DNA of 64,000 bases. It comes from Microbacterium paulum (GTDB lineage: Bacteria; Actinomycetota; Actinomycetes; Actinomycetales; Microbacteriaceae). The stretch spans positions 1-64,000 of the forward strand of contig NZ_JAAGRY010000001.1 of assembly GCF_015707995.1 (NCBI RefSeq). Reading direction: 5' to 3'. Under the pieces are notes generated by a model that was not told where the DNA came from, did not search any database, and worked only from the letters and a program-made list of their open reading frames with translations. The position numbers were made by a program, and so were the translations under genes. How positions within the stretch are numbered: the stretch's first letter is position 1; the number at the start of each line of letters is the position of its first letter. Shown here piece by piece: positions 46,835 to 55,586 of this stretch.

Positions 46835-47758
46835 CTACTGAGGATGCCGAGCACTGGACCGAGTATGCGTGGGCCGGCTCACGCGTTCAGCGAGATCTTC
46901 GGTCCCAGGGCGTTGAGCTCGTGCGATCGTGGCGTAGTCGCGTGGGCTCATCCCGAACTGCTTCTTGAACGTACGAGTGGCGATCTCCGGTCTCTCCCAT
47001 CCCGCTCGCGCTGCCGCCTCCGCGACAGTTACGCGTTTCGTGGACAGAAGCTCCGCCATGCGGTTTGCCCGGAGCCTGCTCAGATAAGCGGCAGGAGGTA
47101 TACCGATCTGGTCGCGGAATAGTCGGTTGAGCTGCGCCCGCGACAGCGAAACGGCTTGTGCGAGTTCCTCAGCTCGCCACCGACGTTCCGGCGACTTCTG
47201 CAGTAGGTTGATCGCTTTGAGTACCTCGTCGCGGGGCCTGACCGGCGCTCGATGCCCTTCGGCTGAGAAGGGTGCTGTAGCGGCGAACAAGTCCACGACG
47301 ATTGAGAACATCGCGTACTGGTGCTCTGCGCTGGCAGGCAACTGGGCCAGGCGCACCAGCTGCGGCGTGAGCGCTGTCATGGTCGATGTCGGCAGTTGCA
47401 GTCGTTGCAGACCTGAATCTTCCTGGAGTGCACGGCGAACATGATGCACGAGTGGGTGACGGGCGCGCACCCAGCGAATGTGATCGCCGGCAAAATCGGG
47501 CTGGGCGTACAGGGTGATAGTGCGGGTCCACCCGGCCGGGACCCCGTAGCATTCGAGCCTCGGAGGGATCGTGAGGACTGCGCCTTGCGCGAGAGACACG
47601 GTCTGTTCGGCCGTGAAGACCTCCGCCCAGCCCGACATTACGAAGACGATCTTGAGTGCCTCGGAGGCCACTGGCTCGGTCGCGTCACTCGACGTGACGT
47701 CTCGTACTTGCAAGGGGACGCCTGCGTCGAAAGATGCGCGCGTTGACAAGAACATCAT
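46835..47758 (-). CDS. AraC-family transcriptional regulator
   Basis: A 307-residue protein with an N-terminal cupin part (residues 15-110, with AVLTIPPRLECYGVPAG) and a C-terminal AraC domain: RRWRAEELAQAVSLSRAQLNRLFRDQIGIPPAAYLSRLRANRMAELL, then VTVAEAAARAGWERPEIATRTFKKQFGMSPRDY. It lies downstream of and 96 bp from the HbpS-like gene in the same direction, and may regulate that operon. The effector is unknown. Confidence 0.82.
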   Translation of the reverse strand: MMFLSTRASFDAGVPLQVRDVTSSDATEPVASEALKIVFVMSGWAEVFTAEQTVSLAQGAVLTIPPRLECYGVPAGWTRTITLYAQPDFAGDHIRWVRARHPLVHHVRRALQEDSGLQRLQLPTSTMTALTPQLVRLAQLPASAEHQYAMFSIVVDLFAATAPFSAEGHRAPVRPRDEVLKAINLLQKSPERRWRAEELAQAVSLSRAQLNRLFRDQIGIPPAAYLSRLRANRMAELLSTKRVTVAEAAARAGWERPEIATRTFKKQFGMSPRDYATIARAQRPGTEDLAERVSRPTHTRSSARHPQ

Positions 47759-47854
47759 GGGAGCTATGGCTTTAAGCGTGGAGAGATGACTCGATCAAGC
47801 TGAGATCGCCAGCATCGACGACCTCTTGCGAAGTCCCATAGGTTTCGCGTTCTG

Positions 47855-48271
47855 CTACGGACGCATCTTCGCGGCAGTCTCGGATATGAGCTGGTCGTCC
47901 GCTGGCGCGGGAGCACCGCCGATGCCCACGGCACCCAGGAGTTCCCCGTTCGCGGAACGGATCGGCACCGCGCCGGGCACAGCCGTCATCGGACGGCCCG
48001 GCCCACCCGCGTGGGCGAGACCATAGACGGCCTGGCCTGGCTGGGCCGCTGCTTGGAGTTCGTGGGTCGAGGCTCCTACAGCGGCGGCGGTCCAGGCCTT
48101 GGACTGGGAAGACACCACGCTGGCGAGAGTGCTGCCATCCTGTCGGGCGAAGTGGACGAGGTTGCCGTGCCGATCGATGACGGCCACACTGATGAGCCAT
48201 CCGTGTTGGATGGCGGTGGCTAGGGCCGTGTCGCTGATGCGGCGAGCGTCTTCGAGTGTCAGCGGGGTCAT
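47855..48271 (-). CDS. HbpS/GlcG-family protein
   Basis: A 138-residue protein of the GlcG/HbpS family (PF03928), with VAVIDRHGNLVHFARQDGSTLASV and PGAVPIRSANGELLGAVGIGGAPAPADD. In Streptomyces the family member HbpS binds heme and modulates a redox sensor; other members are attached to catabolic operons. ATG 48271 is used, as it starts the conserved part. It is the last gene of the monooxygenase operon. Confidence 0.8.
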   Translation of the reverse strand: MTPLTLEDARRISDTALATAIQHGWLISVAVIDRHGNLVHFARQDGSTLASVVSSQSKAWTAAAVGASTHELQAAAQPGQAVYGLAHAGGPGRPMTAVPGAVPIRSANGELLGAVGIGGAPAPADDQLISETAAKMRP

Positions 48272-48297
48272 GCGGGTCTCCTTTTCTCTCGTTGGCT

Positions 48298-48951
48298 TCA
48301 GGCGTTGTGCCAGGAGTTGGCTTCGGTGATCTTCTCGAGCAGCTGTTCGGCGGAGTAGTTCGTGATCCATCCCGGGCTTCCCCGTTGAATCCGCCAGCTC
48401 TCGTCAAGCGCTCCGATGTCGACCGGGTCGAATCCGATCTCGTCAACGAACTCGGTCACTCGCTGCTTGCTGGGCAGGTCGTCGCCTGCCACTGCGATCC
48501 CGCGCCTGCCCAGGGCATCCGAAGGCCGCGCATCTGCGGGGATGTCGGACCAGACGATGTGGTTGAACGCCTTGACCACGTGTGCTCCCAGCAATGCCCG
48601 CTGGACGTGTACCGAAGTCGGAACACGGTCGCCTTCCACTGCGGGGATGACTCCGTCGCGGGGCGCATAGTAGTTGGTGGCGTCGAGCACCACTTTTCCG
48701 GTCAGGTCGGCGACGGGGAGGGATTCGATCGCGTCGAAGGTCACCGCGATCACGACGATGTCGCCCTGGGCCGCGGCCCCTGCGGCTGTGTCGCTGCTGG
48801 CCAACGGACCGAGCTCGTCGACGACGGCTTGCAGGGTTTCGGGCCCGCGGCTGTTGCTGAGCACGACGGGGTGTCCCTGGCGCACTGCCAGTCCTGCGAT
48901 GGCCTGGCCGATACGTCCGGCACCGATGACGCTGATCGTTGATTTGGTCAT
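48298..48951 (-). CDS. NADP-binding reductase of the F420-dependent NADP oxidoreductase family
   Basis: A 217-residue Rossmann protein: VIGAGRIGQAIAGLAVRQGH at the N-terminus, followed by LSNSRGPETL and KVVLDATNYYAPRDG. It fits the NADPH-dependent F420 reductase-like family (PF03807), whose members reduce or oxidise F420 or other substrates. With the monooxygenase and exporter it may form a metabolic or detoxification set. Confidence 0.8.
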   Translation of the reverse strand: MTKSTISVIGAGRIGQAIAGLAVRQGHPVVLSNSRGPETLQAVVDELGPLASSDTAAGAAAQGDIVVIAVTFDAIESLPVADLTGKVVLDATNYYAPRDGVIPAVEGDRVPTSVHVQRALLGAHVVKAFNHIVWSDIPADARPSDALGRRGIAVAGDDLPSKQRVTEFVDEIGFDPVDIGALDESWRIQRGSPGWITNYSAEQLLEKITEANSWHNA

Positions 48952-48976
48952 GGCTGCTATCTCCATTCGAGTGGGT

Positions 48977-50440
48977 TCACTGGCTCTTGGCGGTCGCGGG
49001 CTCGGTCACCGTGTCCGTCGCTTTCGATGCCGTGGCTGTGGCGGAGGTGCCGGGAAGGAATAGCGCGACGACGACTGCAACGGCGAGCACGACGATGCCG
49101 TTGGCGGCGATAGCGGTGGTCAGGCCGCCCAGGAGTGCCGCGGGGTCATCGGCAGCACGATTTCCGATGCTGATGGCGAGGACGGTCGCCATGGTGGGCG
49201 TTCCGAGAGCGAGGCCGACCTGCTGGCTCGTGGTCGTCAGACCGGTGGCCAAGCCCTGTTCGTTATCGGGCAGTCCTGACGTTGAGGTGACGGTGTAGCC
49301 GACGATCGAACCGATGTGTCCGAGTGCTCCGATGACGATACCCGTCAGGACGAGCACGAGCGAGGCCAGGTTCGGACCCGCGAAGGCGAGCACGATCGAT
49401 CCGACGCCCTGGAGGACTAGCGCAGCAACGACTAGCGCCTTCTGCCCGAACTTGCCGATGATCCGCGGGGTGAAGTTCGCGGCGACGACGGACACGATGC
49501 CGATGACCGCGATCACCATCCCGGTCAGGACAGCGTTGAGCAGGAGCACATCCTGCAGATAGAGGGTCAGCAGGTAGGTCAGGGAGGACATCATCGAGAA
49601 TGTCGTCAAGCCCGCGAGGTTGCCGAACGCGACGGTGCGCTTCCGGAGGATCCGGACTGGGACCAGCGGTGCCTGCGCGCGCGATTCGACCCACCCGAAA
49701 ACGAGCAGGAGCACGACGGCCGCCGCGAGCCAGGGGTAGGGATCGACCACGCTCAGCCCGGTCTCTCCGGCGACGGTGAGGCCGAACACGAGCGAGGCCA
49801 GAGCAGCGCTGATCAGCACCGCGCCAGCGAGGTCGAGGCGGGGACGCTCGTTGGGCCGCGATTCAGCGAACAGGATCGGGGTGAGGATGACCACGACGAT
49901 GGCGATCGGGATGTTGATGAAGAACGCCCAACGCCAGCTCAATCCGCTGGTGAGCACACCGCCCAGAAGAGCCCCGGCGGTGAAGCCCGCTGAGATCAGA
50001 GCACCGTTGATGCCCAGGGCGCGTGAGCGGCGGGGACCTTCTTCGAACGAGGTCGTCAATAACGACAGCGCCGTCGGTGCGACCGCGGCTGCGCCGAAGC
50101 CCTGGACGATGCGTCCGGCGATGAGCAGCCAGCTGGTGTCGGCGATGCCTCCGATGAGGGAGCCGAGGCCCAGCAGGCATATGCCCGCGATGAAGAACAG
50201 GCGCCGTCCCACCAGGTCGCCCAGCCGTCCGAACAACAGTCCGAATCCGGCTGCGGGGAGAGCGAACGCCGTGATGATCCACTGCAGATCTTGCACCGGG
50301 ATGCCCACGTCGCGTCCGATCTCGGGGAGCGCGACGTTGAGGACGGAGAAGTCGACGGCGAGGATGAAGCTTGCGCTCAGTAGGACGAGGAGTTTCCACC
50401 GTTCGCGAGCGGTCAATTGTGTAGAAGCCGAGGTCGGCAT
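48977..50440 (-). CDS. MFS multidrug exporter (DHA2/EmrB-type)
   Basis: A 487-residue transporter of the major facilitator superfamily with about 14 transmembrane helices. Motif A appears as GRLGDLVGRRLFF, and the D-x-x-V pattern is in FSVLNVALPEIGRD. The DHA2 family exports drugs, dyes or metabolites with proton antiport. It could export the product of the neighbouring biosynthetic genes or provide self-protection. The ATG 50440 start is 7 bp after the monooxygenase stop. Confidence 0.88.
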   Translation of the reverse strand: MPTSASTQLTARERWKLLVLLSASFILAVDFSVLNVALPEIGRDVGIPVQDLQWIITAFALPAAGFGLLFGRLGDLVGRRLFFIAGICLLGLGSLIGGIADTSWLLIAGRIVQGFGAAAVAPTALSLLTTSFEEGPRRSRALGINGALISAGFTAGALLGGVLTSGLSWRWAFFINIPIAIVVVILTPILFAESRPNERPRLDLAGAVLISAALASLVFGLTVAGETGLSVVDPYPWLAAAVVLLLVFGWVESRAQAPLVPVRILRKRTVAFGNLAGLTTFSMMSSLTYLLTLYLQDVLLLNAVLTGMVIAVIGIVSVVAANFTPRIIGKFGQKALVVAALVLQGVGSIVLAFAGPNLASLVLVLTGIVIGALGHIGSIVGYTVTSTSGLPDNEQGLATGLTTTSQQVGLALGTPTMATVLAISIGNRAADDPAALLGGLTTAIAANGIVVLAVAVVVALFLPGTSATATASKATDTVTEPATAKSQ

Positions 50441-50447
50441 GGTGTGT

Positions 50448-51995
50448 CTACCTTTCGTGTTTGTCGTTGTGCTGCGGTCGTGCGGCTCTCGCGCCGCCGA
50501 TGACGCGCGACGGAATGTCGCCGGGGCGAGCGAAGCGCCCCTCTTCGATGACGTGCCCATCGGGTCGCACGAGGAAGTAATGAGCTCGACGTCCCAGACC
50601 CGGCGACGAGGCGGGCGAGGCGGTGCGCGCCAGATCGCGGACGACATGCTGCGTCCGTTGCGCAAGGGACGCGACGATGTCCTCCCACGCGCGGGGCTCA
50701 GTGGTGCCGGGCCAGAGGAAGAGCGTGTATCCGTAGGCATCGTGGACAGGCCAGCTTGACCACGGTGCGCGGTCCGGGACGTGGCCCGTGAACGATGGGA
50801 ATCGTGCGCCGAGCCGGGATCCATGCGAGGATGCGCCCGCGATCGGATACCTCGTGTCGAGTTGAGCGATGACATCGACGAGATTCGGTCGCTGACGTTT
50901 CCGCGTCGCGAGGAAGATCTCGGCGTCGCGCTTGCGGCTTAGGGCCGGGCCGCGGGCTGCAGACCATCGCGCGAGCCTGCCGGAGGTCGCCGCGACCCGT
51001 CCTGCCGCCCAGCGACGTTCGGAATCGTAACTGGAAAGCAGCCCCTCCGACGCCCTGGCCTCGAGCACGTGCGCAAGCTTCCAACCGAGGTTGGCCGCGT
51101 CCTGAAGACCGGTGTTCATCCCTTGCCCGCCCGCCGGACTCATGACATGGGCGGCATCTCCGACAAGCAGGACGCGCCCCTTCTTGAACCGCTCCGCTGT
51201 TCGGAAGCGGACGTCGAATGCCGTCGACCAGTCAGGTTCGCGCACATCAGTGACCAGGCGCGTGTTCTCAGTGAGGACGCGGCGGAAGAAGGCCCGGTCT
51301 GGCTCGGGGGCGTCGCTCGGCATCGACACGGCGATCCGCATCGTCTCCTCGGTGAACGGGGAGATACCGATGGCGGCGGAGTTGGAGTAGAAGTAGTGCA
51401 ACATCCGCGTGGACAGCGTGCCTTCGATGCCGGCGTCGCCGATCGCGAATCGCGCGGCACCCGAGGGGCCGGTGAACTGAATCCCGGCAAGCTCACGGAC
51501 GGTGCTGTGCGCACCGTCGGCTCCGACGACCCATTGCGCGCGGATATCGTTCTCTCCAGCATCGGTGCGCACAGTCAGGTCGACGCCCACATTGTCCTGT
51601 GCGAGCCCCACGAGTTCACCGTCGCGTCGCAGCGGACCGAAGAGCGCCTCGTAACGGTCGATGAGCACCCGTTCGGTGATCTCCTGGGAGACCGCCAACC
51701 CAAACGGATAGGGCGCTTCGCGGATCGTGGAGAACCGCAGTTGGCCTAGCTCTCCTCGATCGGAATGAAAGGCCACCCCCTCAATCGCACGGCCTCGATC
51801 CATCAATTCGTCGGCGACGCCGACTCCGTGCAGCAGCTCCAGCTGTCGCGGCCACACCACGGAGGCGCGGGAGTGCCGCACCGGCCTGCGCGCCTTGTCG
51901 ACCATCTGCACAGACACGCCGCGTTGGGCAAGGTCAGCGGCGAGGTACAGGCCGACTGGACCCGCACCGACGATCACCACGTCCACTTCGTTCAT
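50448..51995 (-). CDS. FAD-dependent aromatic hydroxylase (PheA/TfdB-like)
   Basis: A 515-residue group A flavoprotein monooxygenase: Rossmann GAGPVGLYLAADL at residues 9-21, DG motif GADGAHSTVREL, and GD motif VLLVGDAAHVMSPAGGQGMNTGLQDAANLGWKLA. NADPH reduces FAD, and molecular oxygen hydroxylates an aromatic or polyketide-like substrate. ATG 51995 has GAGGG 6 bp before it; ATG 52001 is an alternative. It heads the minus-strand operon and is transcribed away from the AfsA-like gene. Confidence 0.85.
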   Translation of the reverse strand: MNEVDVVIVGAGPVGLYLAADLAQRGVSVQMVDKARRPVRHSRASVVWPRQLELLHGVGVADELMDRGRAIEGVAFHSDRGELGQLRFSTIREAPYPFGLAVSQEITERVLIDRYEALFGPLRRDGELVGLAQDNVGVDLTVRTDAGENDIRAQWVVGADGAHSTVRELAGIQFTGPSGAARFAIGDAGIEGTLSTRMLHYFYSNSAAIGISPFTEETMRIAVSMPSDAPEPDRAFFRRVLTENTRLVTDVREPDWSTAFDVRFRTAERFKKGRVLLVGDAAHVMSPAGGQGMNTGLQDAANLGWKLAHVLEARASEGLLSSYDSERRWAAGRVAATSGRLARWSAARGPALSRKRDAEIFLATRKRQRPNLVDVIAQLDTRYPIAGASSHGSRLGARFPSFTGHVPDRAPWSSWPVHDAYGYTLFLWPGTTEPRAWEDIVASLAQRTQHVVRDLARTASPASSPGLGRRAHYFLVRPDGHVIEEGRFARPGDIPSRVIGGARAARPQHNDKHER

Positions 51996-52029
51996 TGACA
52001 TCCCTCGCTCGCTCGACAGCACACAACAG

Positions 52030-52067
52030 TAGCAGAGGCCTGTTACGTAATCGTAGGCTGTCATGAT
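52030..52067. promoter_or_regulatory. Candidate operator shared with the 60821 region
   Basis: TAGCAGAGGCCTGTTACG is nearly repeated at 60823-60840 (two mismatches), and TTACGTAA inside it is a perfect palindrome. It lies between the monooxygenase and AfsA-like genes, 35-72 bp upstream of the former. The MarR regulator of the cluster could bind it. Confidence 0.45.
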
Positions 52068-52121
52068 AGCAGGGCTGATGCGCCGTCTCGCGTGGCGGCA
52101 TGACAGTGTTGCGCCCATGAT

Positions 52122-52200
52122 TTGACACATGGCTAAAAGCTGTGGACTATCAGTTGATTGATATATAACAGCTTTAGGTTATTGACTAGTCAGCAGCTGT
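52122..52200 (+). promoter_or_regulatory. Candidate promoter and palindromic operator of the AfsA-like operon
   Basis: TTGACA (52122-52127) with a weak -10 GACTAT 17 bp on fits a promoter. AAAGCTGT (52136-52143) and ACAGCTTT (52168-52175) form a perfect inverted repeat around it, and AGCTGT recurs near 52195-52200. The region is AT-rich for this genome. Confidence 0.45.
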
Positions 52201-52242
52201 CGCTCTGAGCGGCGGTCAAGTTGGCACGAAGGGGGATGATTG

Positions 52243-53232
52243 ATGACAAGTTCAGCAATCGCCAGGAGCACCCGAACGATCGACCGGAGGGTCGTGCACC
52301 GGGCGCAGGTACACGAGGTTTTCCTCACCGACGTGGAGGAAGCTGCCGGCTCGTTTCTGGCGCAGCTGCCGAGTTCGCACGCTTACTTCTGCGACAGCGC
52401 ATCCATGCGCTATGGATTGGTCGACATCCTCACACTCATGGAGGCCTGTCGTCAGGCGGCCACCGCAGCGGCACACCTTTTCTGGAACGTCGCCGAGGAC
52501 CGGCAGTTCATCCTCACCAGATGGCGGGCCTCGTTCCCGGTGGCGTCTCGGCCGCGCTACGGGATCGAGGCCGTCGACCTGCGAATGCAGGTCTCGCTGG
52601 AGAAGCCGCAGCGCATGCGCGCAACACTCACCGGCGGCACCACGCGCGTATCGGTCTACACCGCAACCGATGGGGAGACTTTCGTGGGCACCCTCGAACT
52701 GAACGTTCGCTACGTCGGCAGGGAGGCCTACCAGTTCCTCCGCGCAGGGGCACGCGGCGGATCTCCGATGCCCACCAGCACGATGCGAGCGCCCGAGGAT
52801 GTCGCAGCTGATCCAAGCCAGGTGGGATGCACGCGGGAGGACAACGTGGCCATCGGCCCCCCAACGGTTACCGCCAGCGGTGGCCACGCCACGCTGCGCT
52901 TGCCGTTTCACAACCGCAGCATGTTCGACCACGCCCAGGATCATGCGCCCGCGATGGTTATGGTCGAGGCCGCGCGCCAGCTGGTGCATGCGACCTGCCC
53001 GTCCGCGCCCGGGGCTGGCTCCCTGCTCGCCGAGGTCGACGGAGACTTCAGCACCTATGTCGAACTGGACACATCTACTCATCTCGTCGCAGCCGTCCGG
53101 GAACCGCAGAGCTTGAGTCTGCCCCTGACGACCGACGTCCAGATCAGTCAGGACTCGCAGCCCGCAGCGTCAATCATCCTGACCTTCGACACTCCCATCG
53201 CCAACACCAGTCGGAAGGAGGACCGGCCATGA
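52243..53232 (+). CDS. AfsA-like gamma-butyrolactone synthase (hotdog-fold repeat protein)
   Basis: A 329-residue homologue of AfsA/ScbA/MmfL. Each half carries one A-factor hotdog repeat: RRVVHRAQVHEVFLTDVEEAAGSFLAQLP near residue 15, and HNRSMFDHAQDHAPAMVMVEAARQL near residue 225. AfsA condenses a 3-oxoacyl-ACP with dihydroxyacetone phosphate in butyrolactone signal synthesis. ATG 52243 follows AAGGGGG and is preferred to the TTG at 52240. Its own ACP and ketosynthases lie downstream in an overlapping operon (53229 ATGA). Confidence 0.85.
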   Translation: MTSSAIARSTRTIDRRVVHRAQVHEVFLTDVEEAAGSFLAQLPSSHAYFCDSASMRYGLVDILTLMEACRQAATAAAHLFWNVAEDRQFILTRWRASFPVASRPRYGIEAVDLRMQVSLEKPQRMRATLTGGTTRVSVYTATDGETFVGTLELNVRYVGREAYQFLRAGARGGSPMPTSTMRAPEDVAADPSQVGCTREDNVAIGPPTVTASGGHATLRLPFHNRSMFDHAQDHAPAMVMVEAARQLVHATCPSAPGAGSLLAEVDGDFSTYVELDTSTHLVAAVREPQSLSLPLTTDVQISQDSQPAASIILTFDTPIANTSRKEDRP

Positions 53233-54314
53233 AGATCCCGCCGGACATTTCCATCGCGGGGATTCGCACCGCCCTGGCCCCGACGGTCACCACGACGACC
53301 GCTCTCGAGGAAGGCAAGGTGGCGCGTCTGGTCGCCGAGACCGTCGGCGCCCGCCAGCTACCTGCCGCGACCGAACCGGGAGCTCCCCGGTTGGCGATCG
53401 GCGCGGCTCGAGCCGCGCTCGATGGAGCCGAGATTCACGGTGAGGACATCGACATCCTCGTGCACGCATGGATCCACCACCAGGGCCACGACTTCTGGTC
53501 GCCCGCTCATCACATCGCCCATGAGATCGGAGCCGTCCACGCTCTGCCTGTCGGCGTGCAGACGATGTGCAACGGCGGTGAGACGGCCATCGAGATTGCG
53601 GTCGCACGGCTCTTCTGCGATCCTGACGCGACTACTGCCCTGGTGACGACCGCTGACATCTTCGCTGGAGACTTCGACCGCTGGAACAGCGACTCATTCC
53701 TCTGGTATGGCGACGCCGGCACGGCGCTCGTGTTAACCACCGAGCCTCGCCCCGGCCACCCCCAGCTCCTGGCTTGTGCTGCGACTACCGTCCTTGACGG
53801 CGAAGGCCTGCACCACGGAAATGACCCCTACACCTGGGCTCCAGGTCAGCACGGCGACATCTTGGACGTGCGACGCACGAAGAAGGCCTACCTCCGGTCA
53901 GGACGAGGTGATGCCTTCAACACGAGCATGCGAGACGCACTCCAGCACGTCATCCGCACTGCCGTCAGCGATGCAGGCGTCAGCCTGGACTCGCCGCGGC
54001 TGCGCTACCTCGCACTGCCGCGCGTGGGACGCAAAGTCATCGGCGACCTTTACGTGCCCGCGGTCGAAGACCTCACGCATGCTGAAATCGTCTACCTCGG
54101 CGATGACACCGGCCACCTCGGAGCCGGCGACACGCCTGCCAACGTCCATGATCTCCTCGCGCAGGAGAACCACGCTCCTGACGATATCGGCCTGTTTGTC
54201 TGCGCTGGAGGCGGCTTCACTGTCTCCTGCATCGCGGTCGAACTCGGCGTACTTGGTGCCGCGACCGCCCACTCTGTTGCCGACACCTCTATGAAAGCAG
54301 GACTCGCACCATGA
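53229..54314 (+). CDS. Atypical KASIII-like acyltransferase/ketosynthase
   Basis: A 361-residue thiolase-fold protein. The nucleophile cysteine is in GVQTMCNGGETAIE, matching KASIII. At the place of the histidine motif (PHQAN in FabH) it has LPRVGRKVI, and at the asparagine site GHLGAGDT instead of GNTxAxS. With His and Asn lost it may not decarboxylate malonyl-ACP and could instead transfer or condense an acyl group, as do known non-elongating KASIII relatives. It overlaps neighbours on both sides by 4 bp. Confidence 0.75.
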   Translation: MKIPPDISIAGIRTALAPTVTTTTALEEGKVARLVAETVGARQLPAATEPGAPRLAIGAARAALDGAEIHGEDIDILVHAWIHHQGHDFWSPAHHIAHEIGAVHALPVGVQTMCNGGETAIEIAVARLFCDPDATTALVTTADIFAGDFDRWNSDSFLWYGDAGTALVLTTEPRPGHPQLLACAATTVLDGEGLHHGNDPYTWAPGQHGDILDVRRTKKAYLRSGRGDAFNTSMRDALQHVIRTAVSDAGVSLDSPRLRYLALPRVGRKVIGDLYVPAVEDLTHAEIVYLGDDTGHLGAGDTPANVHDLLAQENHAPDDIGLFVCAGGGFTVSCIAVELGVLGAATAHSVADTSMKAGLAP

Positions 54315-55309
54315 CCCTCGCCGCCGTCATCACCGCCACAGGCTCAGCTGTGCCCGCGCACGTGGAGACCAACGACATGCTCGCTCAGCGCCTGGACACA
54401 TCCGACGAGTGGATTCGGAAGCGGACCGGCATCGGTCAGCGTCACGTCGCCACGACCGAGACCACCGCCGACCTCGCCGTTGCAGCGGGCCAGCAAGCGC
54501 TCGAAGCCCTCGGCTCCGATCTCGAGATCGACCAACTCATCCTCGCGACCACTACCCCAGATCGGGCCTGCCCGGCGGTTGCCCCCGAAGTGGCCTACCG
54601 TCTCGGCCTCGGAACCATCCCGGCCTACGATGTCGCCGCGGTCTGCAGTGGATTCCTCTTCGCCCTCCGCACCGCGCGCGACGCTATCCTGGCCGGCACT
54701 TCGCAGCGGAGCCTTGTCATTGCCTCTGAGACGTTCACCCGCCTGCTCGACCCTACAGATCGCGCCACCGTGGCGATATTCGGTGACGGAGCGGGCGCCG
54801 TGGTTGTCGAAGCCGGCGATCCGGAAGCACCCGGAGCCGTGCACGACATCAGGCTTCGTAGCGACGGTGCGCTCGCCGATCTCATCACCGCTAACGGCAA
54901 CCCGACCACGCTGGACGGCGCCGACGACACGCATGACCCCTACTTCCATATGCAGGGCCAGGCCGTGTTCCTACAGGCGGTGCTCAACATGGAGGAGATT
55001 ACCCGTCAGACGCTCGACGCCGTCGGCTGGGATGCCGACAGCATCGCGCATTTCGTCGGTCACCAGGCGAACGCACGCATCCTTCATGCCGTCGCCGACC
55101 GCCTCGACATCGACGCAGTCAAGGTCAGCCTCCATCTCGAACACGTTGGCAACACTGCCGGCGCCTCGATTCCGCTCGCACTGGACGATGCGCTTCGCCG
55201 CGGTCACATCCGGCCGGGCGAACGCATCGCCATGGCCTCTTTTGGAGGCGGCGCGACCTGGGGTGCGGCCGCGATCAACGCCCCCGCATTGACTTCCTCG
55301 GCCTCCTGA
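54311..55309 (+). CDS. 3-oxoacyl-ACP synthase III (FabH-type)
   Basis: A 332-residue KASIII with an intact triad: Cys in AAVCSGFLFAL, His in FVGHQANARIL and Asn in HVGNTAGASIPLAL. The N-terminal motif DEWIRKRTGIGQRH is typical. It should condense an acyl-CoA starter with malonyl-ACP, beginning a dedicated short fatty acyl chain for this cluster rather than for general membrane lipid synthesis. Confidence 0.9.
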   Translation: MTLAAVITATGSAVPAHVETNDMLAQRLDTSDEWIRKRTGIGQRHVATTETTADLAVAAGQQALEALGSDLEIDQLILATTTPDRACPAVAPEVAYRLGLGTIPAYDVAAVCSGFLFALRTARDAILAGTSQRSLVIASETFTRLLDPTDRATVAIFGDGAGAVVVEAGDPEAPGAVHDIRLRSDGALADLITANGNPTTLDGADDTHDPYFHMQGQAVFLQAVLNMEEITRQTLDAVGWDADSIAHFVGHQANARILHAVADRLDIDAVKVSLHLEHVGNTAGASIPLALDDALRRGHIRPGERIAMASFGGGATWGAAAINAPALTSSAS

Positions 55310-55334
55310 GTAAGACCCAACGAAAGGAAACACC

Positions 55335-55586
55335 GTGTCCAACACCAACACCATCCGCGACGGCTTCATCTCGATCCTCACCGACAAGTTCGGCGTCCCG
55401 GCCGAGGAGACCACCAACGGTGCAGTCACCCTCGACGAGCTCGGACTCGACTCGCTCGCCCTCGTCGAACTGCTCCTAGATCTGCAGAAAAAGCTTCACG
55501 TCTCGATCGAGCAGGGCATCATCCTTCCCGAGCACACCCTCGACGAGACCGTCGCTCTCATCGAAGAGCGAAAGGGTGAGTCCTGA
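55335..55586 (+). CDS. Acyl carrier protein
   Basis: An 83-residue ACP. The phosphopantetheine serine is in LGLDSLALVELLLDLQKK, and the helical pattern is typical. The start follows AAAGGAAA. It should carry acyl intermediates for the ketosynthases and the AfsA-like enzyme; the phosphopantetheinyl transferase gene downstream can activate it. The stop overlaps the KASII start. Confidence 0.92.
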   Translation: MSNTNTIRDGFISILTDKFGVPAEETTNGAVTLDELGLDSLALVELLLDLQKKLHVSIEQGIILPEHTLDETVALIEERKGES

